From: Bryobacterales bacterium
GTDB lineage: Bacteria > Acidobacteriota > Terriglobia > Bryobacterales > Bryobacteraceae
Direction of reading: 5' to 3'
NCBI GenBank assembly: GCA_003167255.1
Contig: PMTR01000127.1
Coordinates: 14,215 to 61,668 of the forward strand
DNA length: 47,454 bases
Below, one piece after another: positions 1-9,075 of the stretch. The notes under the pieces are model-generated. The model did not search any database and was not told the DNA's origin. It saw only the letters and a program-made list of their open reading frames with translations. How positions within the stretch are numbered: position 1 is the stretch's first letter; the number at the start of each line of letters is the position of its first letter. The translations under genes and the position numbers were made by a program.

Positions 1-39
1 CGCCTGTCGAGAAATCAACTCCTTTGACCACCGCGAGAC

Positions 40-57
40 GCCGACGCGGGCGTCGGC
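40..57. terminator. Hairpin upstream of the first gene
   Basis: GCCGACG (40-46) and CGTCGGC (51-57) form a perfect 7-bp stem with a 4-base loop. There is no T-run, so it could be a weak terminator for a gene lying left of the window or simply a GC-rich palindrome. The rest of bases 1-165 shows no gene I can support. Confidence 0.3.
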
Positions 58-165
58 CGCAGTCCGGGGGGACCGCCCCACGATCAACGCACGTGTGCGG
101 TTGTGCAAAAAGTATGTCGCATTAAGCGCCGCCTGCGAGAGCGCCTGCTCACTGTACACTGGAAC

Positions 166-1536
166 ATGTCCCAAGCGGCCGAATCGGGGACGGGCCTCAA
201 GCGCGAGATGGGGCTCCGTGACGTCACGCTCTTCGCCATCGCCTGCATTGTGGGCACGCGCTGGATCCCCGCGGCGGCGCACGCCGGGCCCGGTTCCGTC
301 ATGTTGTGGCTGGCCGCGGCACTGCTCTTCGCTTTGCCGCTGGCGGTGGCCGTGGGCGCCCTGGCGGCAAAGTACCCCGGCTGCGCGGGCGGCTTGTATG
401 TCTGGACGCGCGGCGATTTCGGCCGCTGGCACGGTTTCCTTTGTTTCTGGGTGTACTGGATGGGCATCGCCTTCTGGCTCCCCACCGCCGCACTCTTCTA
501 TATGGGCGCCGGCTTCTACGCGCTGGGTCCGCGGTACGCGCATCTTGCCGACAACCGCGCTGCCCTGCTGGCGGCGGCGCTGGTGGCGATTTGGGTGGCG
601 TTGACCACCAACATGCTGGGCGTTGGCATCGGCAAGTGGACCGAAAACGTGGGCGCCGCGGCAACCTGGGTGCTCGGAATTCTGCTGGTCGCGTTGGCGG
701 TGCTGGTGGGGGCGAAGCGCGGCGTGGCCACACGGATCGACGTGATCCCAAAATGGGACTGGGGCACCGTGAGTTTCTGGTCCAGCATTGCCTATGCCAT
801 GTCGGGACTGGAGATGGTTGCCATGATGGGAGCGGAAATCCACAATCCCGTGCGCACGCTCCGCCGCGCCGGCTGGATTGTCTCGGGCTTCGCCACGGTC
901 TTCTACTCGGCCACCACGGTGGCGATGCTGGTGTTGCTGCGGCCGGAGAAGATCAGCGAGTTGAATGGGCTCGCGCAAGCCGGAGAATCGGCCGGCATGG
1001 CGCTGGGCGTCCTGTGGCTCCCGCCGATTCTGGCGGTGCTGGTGATGGCGAGCGCGCTGGGGCAGATCGGCGGGTTGGGAAGCTCCGTCTCGCGCCTGCC
1101 CTTCGCCGCCGGCGTGGACCATCTGTTGCCGGAAGCCTTTGGAAAAGTGCATCCCCGCTGGGGCACGCCGTACGTTTCGATTCTGACATTCGGCGGCGTG
1201 GCGTCATTTCTGTTGGTGGTTTTTCAACTGGGCGACAGCTTGCGCGCGGCCTACCAGGAGCTGATTTCCCTGATGGTCATCACCGGCTTTCTGCCGTACC
1301 TGTACATTTTCGGCAGTGCCTGGAAGTGCGGGAAGCGGTTGAGCGCGCTCTCCGGATGGGCCATCACCATGCTGGCGATTCTATGCTCGGTTGTGCCGAC
1401 GGCGGAGATCACCAACGTCTGGCTCTTCGAAGGCAAGCTGGCGATGGGGACGCTGGCGGTGGTGGCATCGGCATGGCTGGTGTATCGGAGAAGCGCGGCG
1501 CCTCGGTCCGCCCCGGTCCGCATCGATTCCCGATGA
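166..1536 (+). CDS. APC-family amino-acid permease
   Basis: A 456-residue polytopic membrane protein of the amino acid-polyamine-organocation superfamily, expected to move an amino acid or amine across the inner membrane by symport or antiport. About 12 hydrophobic segments run through the protein. The first follows the short cytoplasmic N-terminus (GLKREMGLRDVTLFAIACIVG). The helix-1 glycine motif of the family is present in altered form as VGTRWIPAAAHAGPGS, and a second signature lies around SGLEMVAMMGAEIHNP. I chose the ATG at 166 because the open frame before it begins with TTG and encodes an Arg-rich stretch unlike a membrane protein N-terminus. It ends 6 bases before a convergent gene. 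The substrate cannot be told from the sequence. Confidence 0.82.
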   Translation: MSQAAESGTGLKREMGLRDVTLFAIACIVGTRWIPAAAHAGPGSVMLWLAAALLFALPLAVAVGALAAKYPGCAGGLYVWTRGDFGRWHGFLCFWVYWMGIAFWLPTAALFYMGAGFYALGPRYAHLADNRAALLAAALVAIWVALTTNMLGVGIGKWTENVGAAATWVLGILLVALAVLVGAKRGVATRIDVIPKWDWGTVSFWSSIAYAMSGLEMVAMMGAEIHNPVRTLRRAGWIVSGFATVFYSATTVAMLVLLRPEKISELNGLAQAGESAGMALGVLWLPPILAVLVMASALGQIGGLGSSVSRLPFAAGVDHLLPEAFGKVHPRWGTPYVSILTFGGVASFLLVVFQLGDSLRAAYQELISLMVITGFLPYLYIFGSAWKCGKRLSALSGWAITMLAILCSVVPTAEITNVWLFEGKLAMGTLAVVASAWLVYRRSAAPRSAPVRIDSR

Positions 1537-1542
1537 GCCGCG

Positions 1543-3012
1543 CTATTTCAACTGGATCATCTGGCGGCCTTCGAAGGTATAGATATAGTCGGTCTCGGCT
1601 AACTGTTGCTCGGTCAGTGGACCCTCGGCGCGCACGTGGACCTGTGTGTTGAGATCGTGAACCCATAGTTCAGCCAGACGCCACATATCGATACCGGTTA
1701 GCGGGTCACTCAGAAACGCCACCCGGCTGCCGGGACGCGGGCGCTGGAACTTAGGAAACTGCTGGATCAAATCCCAAGTCTCGAACCCTTGCGAAGCCAT
1801 CGAGTCTCTCACTATGCCTACTTGTAGATGGCGGTTCTCGCGCGCCCACGAAATCGCGATCGCCGCTATCAGGGCCGCTTCCAGGATGCGGCGTGTCAGG
1901 TGATTGAAATGCGCGTAACGCACCATGGCGCGGCCAATCGTCTGGGTCGCGTCCACCAAACTGACTGCCACGAAGATTGCCCAGCCGACCATGAGCAGGC
2001 ACAGACAAGCTTGGGCCTTGCCCAGTAGAAACTCGATGGGTATTGGCACAATTAAGAGGAACCAAAACAGAAAACGCAGAACCGGAAGGTCGCTCCGTAC
2101 CCAAGCGACCAGAGCCAGCGCGACCCATATCGCCAGGATTGCGCCCCTGCCCGGGGACCAGATCCCTGCCGAGAACAGGTCCCGGAAAGACATGCTCTGA
2201 AAGGCGTAGATGCGGCTCAGTGTAAATACCGGATGGTAAGTCTCCGCCTTGGTCATGGCATCGGGTCCGGATATCTTCCCGTAGACATCCAACAGGTCGA
2301 GCACAGCGGCGATCAGCGCCATTCGTGCCGGACCGCGGACCCAAGCCCAAAGATGCTCTGAGGTCAACGCCGCGGGACGGTGATAGCACCATTCATACGT
2401 CAGCACGATCAGAGGGATGGTAACCGCCATTTCCTTGGAGTTCAGAGCGCAAAGGAAGAGAGCCAGGAAGATCGCTGTCTGACCTGGGCCCGGGAGGCGA
2501 TTGTGATTACGAATGCTGAGATAGTACGCCAACGTGGCCAGAAAAAAGAAGCAGCACAACACGTCGAAGACGAATGCTGCATTGTAGTACAGGTTGGCCA
2601 GCCCCGCGTGATAACAGACGGCCAGAGCGGCCAGCAGCGCGGCGGCCTCACAGCACCCCAAGAGCTTGGCGACCCGATAGACCCAGTACACATTGGCCAG
2701 CAGGAGAGCGAGAAGAACCGCTTGATAGGGGACCGGATTCAAACCGGCGAAGTGGTAAATCGGAATGTAGAACAAGCCTCCCATCGGCCGGGGGTCGCCA
2801 CGCCAGGGCAGAAACTGAGCAAGCACCAACCGCCAGGGAGTGATGTTGTGGTAGTGGTCTATATTGCCCACATCGTCGAGCGCAAAATGGACCTTGAGAC
2901 TGCCCAGGTTGAAGTAGAGGAAATAGGCAGTCAGCACAATCGCGGACGCAATTCTGATTAGCCGGTTGGTGGGTTGCGGTCCGTCGCCGGCCCTGTCGGA
3001 TGCTGCTTTCAT
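1543..3012 (-). CDS. Polytopic membrane protein, GT-C glycosyltransferase-like
   Basis: A 489-residue membrane protein with roughly ten hydrophobic segments. After the first membrane helix (RIASAIVLTAYFLYF) there is an acidic pair in a loop (HFALDDVGNIDHYH), and a soluble C-terminal domain of about 80 residues follows the last helix. That layout resembles GT-C glycosyltransferases, which take lipid-linked sugars and transfer them at the periplasmic face, but I cannot name a family. The ATG at 3012 is chosen because the frame upstream of it overlaps the neighbouring permease gene and is Arg/Gly-rich out-of-frame sequence. Its 3' end meets the amino-acid permease convergently. Confidence 0.6.
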   Translation of the reverse strand: MKAASDRAGDGPQPTNRLIRIASAIVLTAYFLYFNLGSLKVHFALDDVGNIDHYHNITPWRLVLAQFLPWRGDPRPMGGLFYIPIYHFAGLNPVPYQAVLLALLLANVYWVYRVAKLLGCCEAAALLAALAVCYHAGLANLYYNAAFVFDVLCCFFFLATLAYYLSIRNHNRLPGPGQTAIFLALFLCALNSKEMAVTIPLIVLTYEWCYHRPAALTSEHLWAWVRGPARMALIAAVLDLLDVYGKISGPDAMTKAETYHPVFTLSRIYAFQSMSFRDLFSAGIWSPGRGAILAIWVALALVAWVRSDLPVLRFLFWFLLIVPIPIEFLLGKAQACLCLLMVGWAIFVAVSLVDATQTIGRAMVRYAHFNHLTRRILEAALIAAIAISWARENRHLQVGIVRDSMASQGFETWDLIQQFPKFQRPRPGSRVAFLSDPLTGIDMWRLAELWVHDLNTQVHVRAEGPLTEQQLAETDYIYTFEGRQMIQLK

Positions 3013-3083
3013 TTCTGAGAATGCTAATGCTAACAGGAATTCGCGTACGGGCCGGTGAAGTGGCGGCTTCTGCCGGTGAGCCG

Positions 3084-5711
3084 TTACGTGTAATGCAGCC
3101 GGCGCGCCACATCCACACGAGCTGCCCGCCACGCCGGCACCACCGCCGCCGCGAATGCGATCGTCATCACGGCGAGAGCGGCGGCGATCATCGTAGCGGG
3201 ATTGCGCGGCGGTATGCCGAAGACCAAGTCCTCCAGGGCGCGCGCCGCCGCCCATCCGCCCACCACGCCCAAAGCCACTCCGATGAGCGCCAGCCGCAGC
3301 GCGTGGAAGCTGGTCCAGCGCAAAATCCTGGAGGGGCTCGCTCCCAGCGCCAGCCGTAGCGCAATCTCCGATTCGCGGCTGGTCACCCAGTAGCTCAGCA
3401 GTCCGTAGATACCGATGGCTGCGAGCACGACCGCCAGGCCCGCGAACAAAGTGAGCAGCAGCGTGGTGAAGCGGCGACGCGCCAGGCCGGCGCCCAGCGA
3501 CTCTTCGAGCGTGCCGAACCGCTGCAGAGGCAGATTGCGGTCGAGCGCCAGAACGCGGGCGCGGATGGCGGTCATCAGGCTGGCGGGATTCCCCGCGGTG
3601 CGGATCACGATGGCCATGGCGCTATAGTTCTGTTGCGCGGCGGGCCGGTAGATCTCGGTCACCGGCTGTGAATCGAGTCCGAATTGCCTCACGTCCCCTG
3701 ACACACCCACAACCTCCAGCGTGTCGCCCTTTTGGTATGGGCCGCCGACCTTGATCTGGCGTCCAATGGCCGACTCATTCGGCCACCACCTGCGCGCCAT
3801 CGCCTCATTCACGACTGCGACCTTCGGACCTGCCGCAAGGTCCGTCTGGTTGAACTCGCGCCCCTGGAGGATGGGAATGCGCATCATCCGAAAATAGCCC
3901 GCTGCCGCGCTATCGAAGAGCGCGATCGGCACTTCGTTCTGAAGGGGCAACGGGCGTCCGGAAATCGAATAGAACCAGTCTCCGCAGTCACCATCGCCGG
4001 GCAGGCAGCTAACCGAGCTGGCGTCCACAACACCGGGCAGCTTATGCAGATCGCTCAGGAGCCCTGTGTAGAAGGCGCTCACGGCCTCCGGAGTCTTATA
4101 TGCCTTGGATGGCAAGCCCAGTAAGAAGGACAAGACACGCTGTGGATCGAAGCCTGGATTGCTTCGTTGTGCGGCGATCAAGCTGCGCAACAGAAGTCCG
4201 GAGCCGAAGGCCAACACGAAGGTGAGCGCCACTTCGGCAATCACCAGACCATTGCGAAATGCCTGGCCCTGCCGGCCCCCGCCAGCCATTCGCGCACCTT
4301 CCTTGAGCGCCGTTGTGAGATCGATCTTGCCAGCCACCATCACCGGCGCGAGACCGGCTAGCAGTCCAGCGGCAAGCGTGATGCCGCACGCGAACAGGAG
4401 CACCTGTAGATCGACCGTGGTTCCGGCGAGGCGCGGGATATCGCTGGGCGCCACGCCGATCAGCAGGCGCAGTCCCCAGTAGGCGAAGGCCACACCGGCG
4501 GCGCCGCCCACCGCCGCAATCACCACGTTCTCCGTGATCAACTGGCGCACCAGGCGAAGGCGCCCCGCGCCGATGGCTTTTCGCAGCGCCAATTCGCTGG
4601 CCCGCGCGGTATTGCGCGCCAGCAGCAAGCTCGCCACATTCGCGCAGGCGATGAGCAGAATCAGCACCGCCGCGCCCATCAGCACCAGCAGAGTTCCGCG
4701 GACATTCCCGGTGATATTTTCCGTGAGGAAACTGCCGGAGCTGCGGTGCTCGCTCTCCGGACCGGGATCGACCTCCGCCAGGTGACGCATGATCGCATCC
4801 AGATCCGCGCGAGCGGCCGCCAGGGAAACTCCGGGTTTCAAGCGCCCAAGAGCGCTCATGGATCCGTGCTGCTGCCGGCCCACGGCAGGCCCGGCAGCCC
4901 AGCCCAGCGGCAGGTAATAATCCACCAGCCACGGTTCCCACAGTGGCGCCGCCACGCCGGTCACCTCGTAGGGAGTACCGTTGAGCGTGAGCGTCGCGCC
5001 GACGACGTTCGGATCTCCGCCGAGCCGGCTTTCCCAAAAGCGGTGATCCAGCACGATGGTGGCGGCCGCTCCAGGCTGGTCATCCGACTGGTCGAACAGG
5101 CGGCCCAGCAGCGAATGCATGCCGAGCAGCCTGAAATAGGGAGCGGTCACCAACATGCCGCGGGTCACCAGAGGGTCGCCGCGGCCGGTCAGCGTGCGCT
5201 CGGTGAATTGGTACGCCGCCATGTCCGCAAAGGTGTGGTTACTCTCGCGCCAATATTTGAAATTGCCCCAGGTGACACTGAAAGACGACTTGGCGTTGGC
5301 CTCGCGGAACCGAACCAGGCGCTCCGATTCGGGGTAGGGCAGGGGCTTCATCAGCACCGCATGAACCACGCTGAAAATCGCGGTGTTCACTCCGACGCCC
5401 AGCGCGAAGGTCAGAATCACCACTACCGAGAAAGCCGGCGCCCGGCGCATCGCGCGGAAGCCGTAACGAATGTCGTTGAGAAAACTCTCCAGCGAAGGAA
5501 ATCCCCAGACGTCGCGGGCTTGTTCCGCTACCAGGGTGCTGTTCCCGAAGTGACTGCGGGCCGCGGCGCGGGCTTGCTCAGGGCTCATGCCTCGCTCGAT
5601 GTTGCTCTCCGTTTCGATCTCGAGGTTGCTGCGCATTTCTTCCGCGAGCTCCTCGGCGATTCCCCGGCGCCCCTTCATCCAGGCGCGAAATCGGGTCAAC
5701 CATTGGCGCAT
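3084..5711 (-). CDS. ADOP-type ABC permease (MacB/FtsX-like, duplicated)
   Basis: An 875-residue permease of the acidobacterial duplicated orphan permease type. In order: a cytoplasmic N-terminal helical region (residues 1-80, with EELAEEMRSNLEIETE), a first membrane helix with the family hallmark LTFALGVGVNTAIFSVV (about 100-116), a periplasmic MacB_PCD-like domain, three membrane helices with an FtsX-like core, then a second copy of the same unit ending with three helices. Such proteins lack their own ATPase and are thought to work as ABC-type mechanotransmission permeases; the substrate is unknown. The start lies 4 bases after the padR stop, with GGAGG about 10 bases upstream of the ATG, so the two genes are probably co-transcribed and controlled by PadR. 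Confidence 0.9.
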   Translation of the reverse strand: MRQWLTRFRAWMKGRRGIAEELAEEMRSNLEIETESNIERGMSPEQARAAARSHFGNSTLVAEQARDVWGFPSLESFLNDIRYGFRAMRRAPAFSVVVILTFALGVGVNTAIFSVVHAVLMKPLPYPESERLVRFREANAKSSFSVTWGNFKYWRESNHTFADMAAYQFTERTLTGRGDPLVTRGMLVTAPYFRLLGMHSLLGRLFDQSDDQPGAAATIVLDHRFWESRLGGDPNVVGATLTLNGTPYEVTGVAAPLWEPWLVDYYLPLGWAAGPAVGRQQHGSMSALGRLKPGVSLAAARADLDAIMRHLAEVDPGPESEHRSSGSFLTENITGNVRGTLLVLMGAAVLILLIACANVASLLLARNTARASELALRKAIGAGRLRLVRQLITENVVIAAVGGAAGVAFAYWGLRLLIGVAPSDIPRLAGTTVDLQVLLFACGITLAAGLLAGLAPVMVAGKIDLTTALKEGARMAGGGRQGQAFRNGLVIAEVALTFVLAFGSGLLLRSLIAAQRSNPGFDPQRVLSFLLGLPSKAYKTPEAVSAFYTGLLSDLHKLPGVVDASSVSCLPGDGDCGDWFYSISGRPLPLQNEVPIALFDSAAAGYFRMMRIPILQGREFNQTDLAAGPKVAVVNEAMARRWWPNESAIGRQIKVGGPYQKGDTLEVVGVSGDVRQFGLDSQPVTEIYRPAAQQNYSAMAIVIRTAGNPASLMTAIRARVLALDRNLPLQRFGTLEESLGAGLARRRFTTLLLTLFAGLAVVLAAIGIYGLLSYWVTSRESEIALRLALGASPSRILRWTSFHALRLALIGVALGVVGGWAAARALEDLVFGIPPRNPATMIAAALAVMTIAFAAAVVPAWRAARVDVARRLHYT

Positions 5712-5715
5712 ACCG

Positions 5716-6066
5716 TCATCCCTCCGGGCTTAGCACGCGGCTCATCGCGACCACGAACCGCTGCCATTTGGAACTCTCTTCCACCAGTTGTTTGCGGCCG
5801 AGCGGCGTTAGCCGGTAATACCTTGCGCGGCGCGCATTCGGCGACATCTTCCACTGCGCCGTCAACCATCGGCGCTGCAGCAGCCGCTGCAAGGCCGGGT
5901 AAAGCGAGCCGTTGTCCACCACGAATTCATTCCCGGATTGCTGTTCGAGAAACTGGCCAATCCCATAGGCGTGATTCGGCTCCGCCTGGAGACTGCGCAA
6001 AATGAGCACCTCGAGCGTACCCTGCAAGAATTCCATTCGTTCCAGTGGATTGTCTACCGTAGACAT
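5716..6066 (-). CDS. PadR-family transcriptional regulator
   Basis: A 116-residue winged-helix regulator of the short (PadR-s1) class. The core follows the family: EFLQGTLEVLILRSL opens the DNA-binding domain, HAYGIGQFLEQ is helix 2, VDNGSLYPALQRLLQRRWL is the recognition helix and wing entry, and ARYYRLTPLGRKQL is the second wing strand and dimerisation helix. PadR proteins repress an adjacent gene and often themselves, releasing DNA when a small ligand binds. It is upstream of and nearly joined to the ADOP permease, the usual arrangement in Acidobacteria. The ATG at 6066 sits on the predicted transcription start of a sigma70-type promoter, so the message is probably leaderless. Confidence 0.9.
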   Translation of the reverse strand: MSTVDNPLERMEFLQGTLEVLILRSLQAEPNHAYGIGQFLEQQSGNEFVVDNGSLYPALQRLLQRRWLTAQWKMSPNARRARYYRLTPLGRKQLVEESSKWQRFVVAMSRVLSPEG

Positions 6067-6072
6067 ACTACC

Positions 6073-6101
6073 TATATATCCTCGCGCCCGGCTGCTGTCA
6101 A
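6073..6101 (-). promoter_or_regulatory. Sigma70-type promoter of padR-ADOP
   Basis: On the minus strand TTGACA (6101-6096), a 17-base spacer and TATATA (6078-6073) form a near-consensus promoter. Seven bases below the -10 box is 6066, the A of the padR ATG, implying a leaderless transcript. The dyad-rich TATATAGGTAGTATGTCTAC that runs from the -10 box into the coding region is a good candidate for the PadR operator, which would allow autorepression. Confidence 0.7.
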
Positions 6102-6186
6102 GAACAAACTCCCGCCAGGCACGCACGCAGGCCGCGTCACATTGTAGAATTGGGGAGCGGAATGCGAAAGACCATTTGCAAACGCC

Positions 6187-6597
6187 ATGGCTGACGACCG
6201 GACGGCGCTCGAGAAAGAAGCGCGCTATTTCCACGCCCTGTTCTTCCGACGCCCGTTGCCCGGTCCGGTTGTGGAGCGGTACGTGGCGGCCAACCACCTC
6301 TGTTTTCCCGCGCTGGACCCTAGAGCGCGGCAAGTGGTGGCGACCATCGTAGCGCGGCGGCTCGATGCGGAGGCCATCGAATTGGCTCTGCGCCTGCGAA
6401 AAGGCAGCGGCGTGTTGACCCGCAAGATTCAAATTCTCTTTTACCTGGTGGAGGTCCGTTCGGAATACTACGGGTACTTCATCAACCAGGTGCCGGGATG
6501 GTGGCGCGCCGTGCTTCGGCTATTCGGAGCCGTTGTGCGCACGGGTTGGAAATGCGTCAAAGGCTTATACCTGGTCTGGAGATACGACTTTGTATGA
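6187..6597 (+). CDS. Small protein coupled to the GMC oxidoreductase
   Basis: A 136-residue protein I do not recognise. It is rich in Arg and Ala, with an N-terminal helical part and a C-terminal segment containing QVPGWWRAVLRLFGAVV, which could be an amphipathic or membrane-associated helix. It has no signal peptide. Its stop lies 8 bases inside the following oxidoreductase gene, so translation is coupled. By analogy with GMC dehydrogenases that carry a small accessory subunit (gluconate 2-dehydrogenase type), it may be a partner or chaperone of the flavoprotein; that is inference from position only. Confidence 0.6.
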   Translation: MADDRTALEKEARYFHALFFRRPLPGPVVERYVAANHLCFPALDPRARQVVATIVARRLDAEAIELALRLRKGSGVLTRKIQILFYLVEVRSEYYGYFINQVPGWWRAVLRLFGAVVRTGWKCVKGLYLVWRYDFV

Positions 6598-8161
6598 TGC
6601 GGTGATCGTGGGCTCGGGCCCCGCCGGCGCCTTCTCGGCCTATGCGCTGCAGGGCCGCAATGTGCTGGTTCTGGACGTGGGTTACCGGCCGCCGGAGATC
6701 CCCGATCTGGCAGGCAATCTGTACGCCTTGCGGCAGCAGCGCGAGGATCTCTTTGAAGAATTGATCGGCTCCAAATTCGAAGGGCTGCACAACGTCTATA
6801 AGCGGAACATCAGTCTCAAGCTCAAGTCGCCGTACATGTCCTACATCGTGCGGGACTGGGCTGAGCTGATGCCGGTGGAATCGCGAAACTTCGAGGCCGT
6901 CGCCAGCTTCGCACTGGGTGGGCTGGCCAATGCCTGGGGTGCGGGCGTCTTCCGCTTCACCACGAAGGATCTTGAGGGATTCCCCATCAACGTCGCGGAT
7001 CTGGAACCCTTCTATGACGAAATCTCCAACCACATGGGGATCAGCGGGGCGAACGACGATCTGGCGTCCTATTTTAGCGTGGAGCCTCACTTGTTTCCGC
7101 CGATGCGTCTCACCAGGCTTGCCTCCGATATACTGGACCGGTTTCGCATTCGCAAAGCCGATTTTGAACGCCAAGGGATTACCATGGGCCGTCCCCGCCT
7201 GGCGGTGCTCACCGAGCCGCATAACGGACGCGCTGCTTATCAATACCATAATCTCGAGTTTTACCGCCCGTATGATCCCGCTATTTACAATCCTGCTTTC
7301 ACCATCGATGAGTTAGTAGCTCGGAATCAAGTCACTCTGCGTACCGGGTATCTGGTTCGTGAGTACAGAGAGCAAGAAGGAGGCGTCGAAGTCACTGCGC
7401 GAAACCTAAGCACCGGCAGTTATGAGACGTTTCTTGGCAAGAACCTGATTCTGGCGGCAGGTACACTGGGGACAAGCAAGATCGTGCTGGAAGCCAACCG
7501 GGATTACGAGAGCCGTCTGCCGATTCTGGACAACCCGATGGCCTGCATTCCGCTGTTTCGGTTGAGCCGCATCGGCGCTCCCCTGGAGATCCATGACAGC
7601 GCTCTAGGTCAGCTCAACCTCATCTACCAGGACGCCAACAGCCCCGGCCTGCTCCAGGGCACTATCTACGGGACCACCGGCCCGCTGCGCTCCGACGTAC
7701 TCTTTGAATTCCCCCTGAGCATCTGGGCAAACCTGACGTGGGCGCGCTACCTGTCTCCGGCCATGGCGCTCCTGATGCTCTTCTATCCCGGCTCGAGCGA
7801 TTCGTCCAACTATGTCCGCCTCAAGCCGGATGGCACGCTCGACATCAACTACGAATGGAAGAGCAACCAGGTCGCGGAGCGCCGGCTGATCCAGGCTTTT
7901 CGCCGGATCGGTTACCTCAGCGCCGCCGCGCTGTGCCAGTATCCCGCCATGGGCAGCAGCCTGCATTACGCCGGCACGCTTCCGATGCAGAGCAATGCAG
8001 GCCGCTATCAGACCGGCGCGGATGGACGGCTGTACGGGACCAAAGCGGTTTATGTCGCCGATGGCGCCTGTTTTAGTGAATTGCCGGCCAAGAATCTGAC
8101 TTTCACGATTATGGCCAACGCGCTCCGCATCGCTCGAAAAGTGAGGGATTCGTTGGAGTGA
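6590..8161 (+). CDS. GMC-type FAD-dependent oxidoreductase
   Basis: A 523-residue flavoprotein of the glucose-methanol-choline group. The dinucleotide-binding motif VIVGSGPAGA starts at residue 5. The C-terminal region carries the expected catalytic His (GSSLHYAG) and the second active-site pattern PAKNLTFTIMANAL, with the FAD-contacting YVADGACF before it. Such enzymes oxidise an alcohol, often a sugar hydroxyl, to a carbonyl. I chose TTG at 6590 because GGAG lies 8 bases upstream and the Rossmann motif then sits at the usual distance from the N-terminus; an upstream TTG at 6533 is possible. It overlaps the genes on both sides, so the trio is an operon. Its setting beside polysaccharide genes suggests a sugar substrate. 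Confidence 0.82.
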   Translation: MYDAVIVGSGPAGAFSAYALQGRNVLVLDVGYRPPEIPDLAGNLYALRQQREDLFEELIGSKFEGLHNVYKRNISLKLKSPYMSYIVRDWAELMPVESRNFEAVASFALGGLANAWGAGVFRFTTKDLEGFPINVADLEPFYDEISNHMGISGANDDLASYFSVEPHLFPPMRLTRLASDILDRFRIRKADFERQGITMGRPRLAVLTEPHNGRAAYQYHNLEFYRPYDPAIYNPAFTIDELVARNQVTLRTGYLVREYREQEGGVEVTARNLSTGSYETFLGKNLILAAGTLGTSKIVLEANRDYESRLPILDNPMACIPLFRLSRIGAPLEIHDSALGQLNLIYQDANSPGLLQGTIYGTTGPLRSDVLFEFPLSIWANLTWARYLSPAMALLMLFYPGSSDSSNYVRLKPDGTLDINYEWKSNQVAERRLIQAFRRIGYLSAAALCQYPAMGSSLHYAGTLPMQSNAGRYQTGADGRLYGTKAVYVADGACFSELPAKNLTFTIMANALRIARKVRDSLE

Positions 8162-9051
8162 AACTCTTTCTCACTGGCGTGGGCGGTTTTCTGGGATCTC
8201 ATCTGGCGGCGCACTGGACGGCGTCGGGGCACCAGGTCTATGGCGCCAGCCGCTCCGGTGCTGTCGTGCCGGAGCTACGCCACGTGGTGCCATTCACGCT
8301 CGGGCAGCCCCTAAGTCCGGAAGATTTGGCGGCCATGGATATCGTGGTGCACCTTGCCTACGACCGCCAGGCCGGCATCGCCGTGAACGTGGAGGGCACC
8401 AAGTTGGTGTTCGCTGCCGCCAGGGCCGCTGGTGTGCCGCGCCAGATCTTTGTCAGTTCTTATTCCGCTCGACCCGAGTCCATCTCCGAGTATGGACGAT
8501 TGAAGCGTCAACTGGAGACGTATTTCCTGGATCGCGGCGAGACCATCGTGCGTCCGGGCTTGGTAGTCGGCAACGGCGGTCTGTTTCTTCGCAACGTGCG
8601 CAAGATCCTCACGAGTCCAGTCATGCCGTTGCTCGATGGGGGGCGTGACTTGCTCCCCGTGGTCGCGGTCGAAGACCTCGGCGTCGCCATGACGATGCTG
8701 CTCGAAAGCCGGGTAGGCGCCTACAATCTTTTCAACCCGGACCTGGTGACCATGCGGCAGTTTATCGAAACAATCAATCGCGCAGGAAGGCATCGGGCTC
8801 TCTATTTCAACATTCCGGTAAGTTGGGCTACCGGCTTGTTATCGCTATCTGAGAAGTTACGGATCAAGCTGCCGATCGATTCGGACAACCTGCGGGCTCT
8901 GAAGCAGAACCAAGAGTGCATTCACAAGTCGGACCTTCGGATGCTGGTGCCCGAGTACCGCTCTTTTGAGGAGATGATCGCGGCGGCTATTGCGGCTACC
9001 GCTCACGGCCCGACACCGAGCCGCGACCGTAAGGGAGCGGAGGGCCCATAG
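8158..9051 (+). CDS. NAD-dependent epimerase/dehydratase (extended SDR)
   Basis: A 297-residue extended short-chain dehydrogenase/reductase. The NAD-binding motif GVGGFLGSH is at residues 7-15. The catalytic stretch is FVSSYSARP...SEYGRLKRQLE; the YxxxK equivalent is YGRLK. These enzymes epimerise, dehydrate or reduce nucleotide sugars. It starts with GTG that overlaps the previous stop by 4 bases. With the upstream GMC oxidoreductase, an oxidation-then-reduction or epimerisation of a sugar is plausible. The last ten codons (SRDRKGAEGP) are made of a dispersed repeat, so the C-terminus has been extended or replaced by repeat DNA. Confidence 0.85.
   Translation: MKLFLTGVGGFLGSHLAAHWTASGHQVYGASRSGAVVPELRHVVPFTLGQPLSPEDLAAMDIVVHLAYDRQAGIAVNVEGTKLVFAAARAAGVPRQIFVSSYSARPESISEYGRLKRQLETYFLDRGETIVRPGLVVGNGGLFLRNVRKILTSPVMPLLDGGRDLLPVVAVEDLGVAMTMLLESRVGAYNLFNPDLVTMRQFIETINRAGRHRALYFNIPVSWATGLLSLSEKLRIKLPIDSDNLRALKQNQECIHKSDLRMLVPEYRSFEEMIAAAIAATAHGPTPSRDRKGAEGP
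9016..9039. repeat. 24-base dispersed repeat, copy 1
   Basis: This 24-base stretch (core CCGCGACCGTAAGGGAGCG) is identical to 43245-43268. Here it lies inside the last codons of the epimerase gene, just before its stop. Confidence 0.75.
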
Positions 9052-9075
9052 CACGCAATCACTCGGTCAAAGCGC

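Noticed and set aside
4746-6005. A 419-residue open frame antisense to the ADOP permease
   Set aside because: Arg/His/Gln-rich composition with no recognisable domain; it is the shadow of a strongly supported gene on the other strand in GC-rich DNA.
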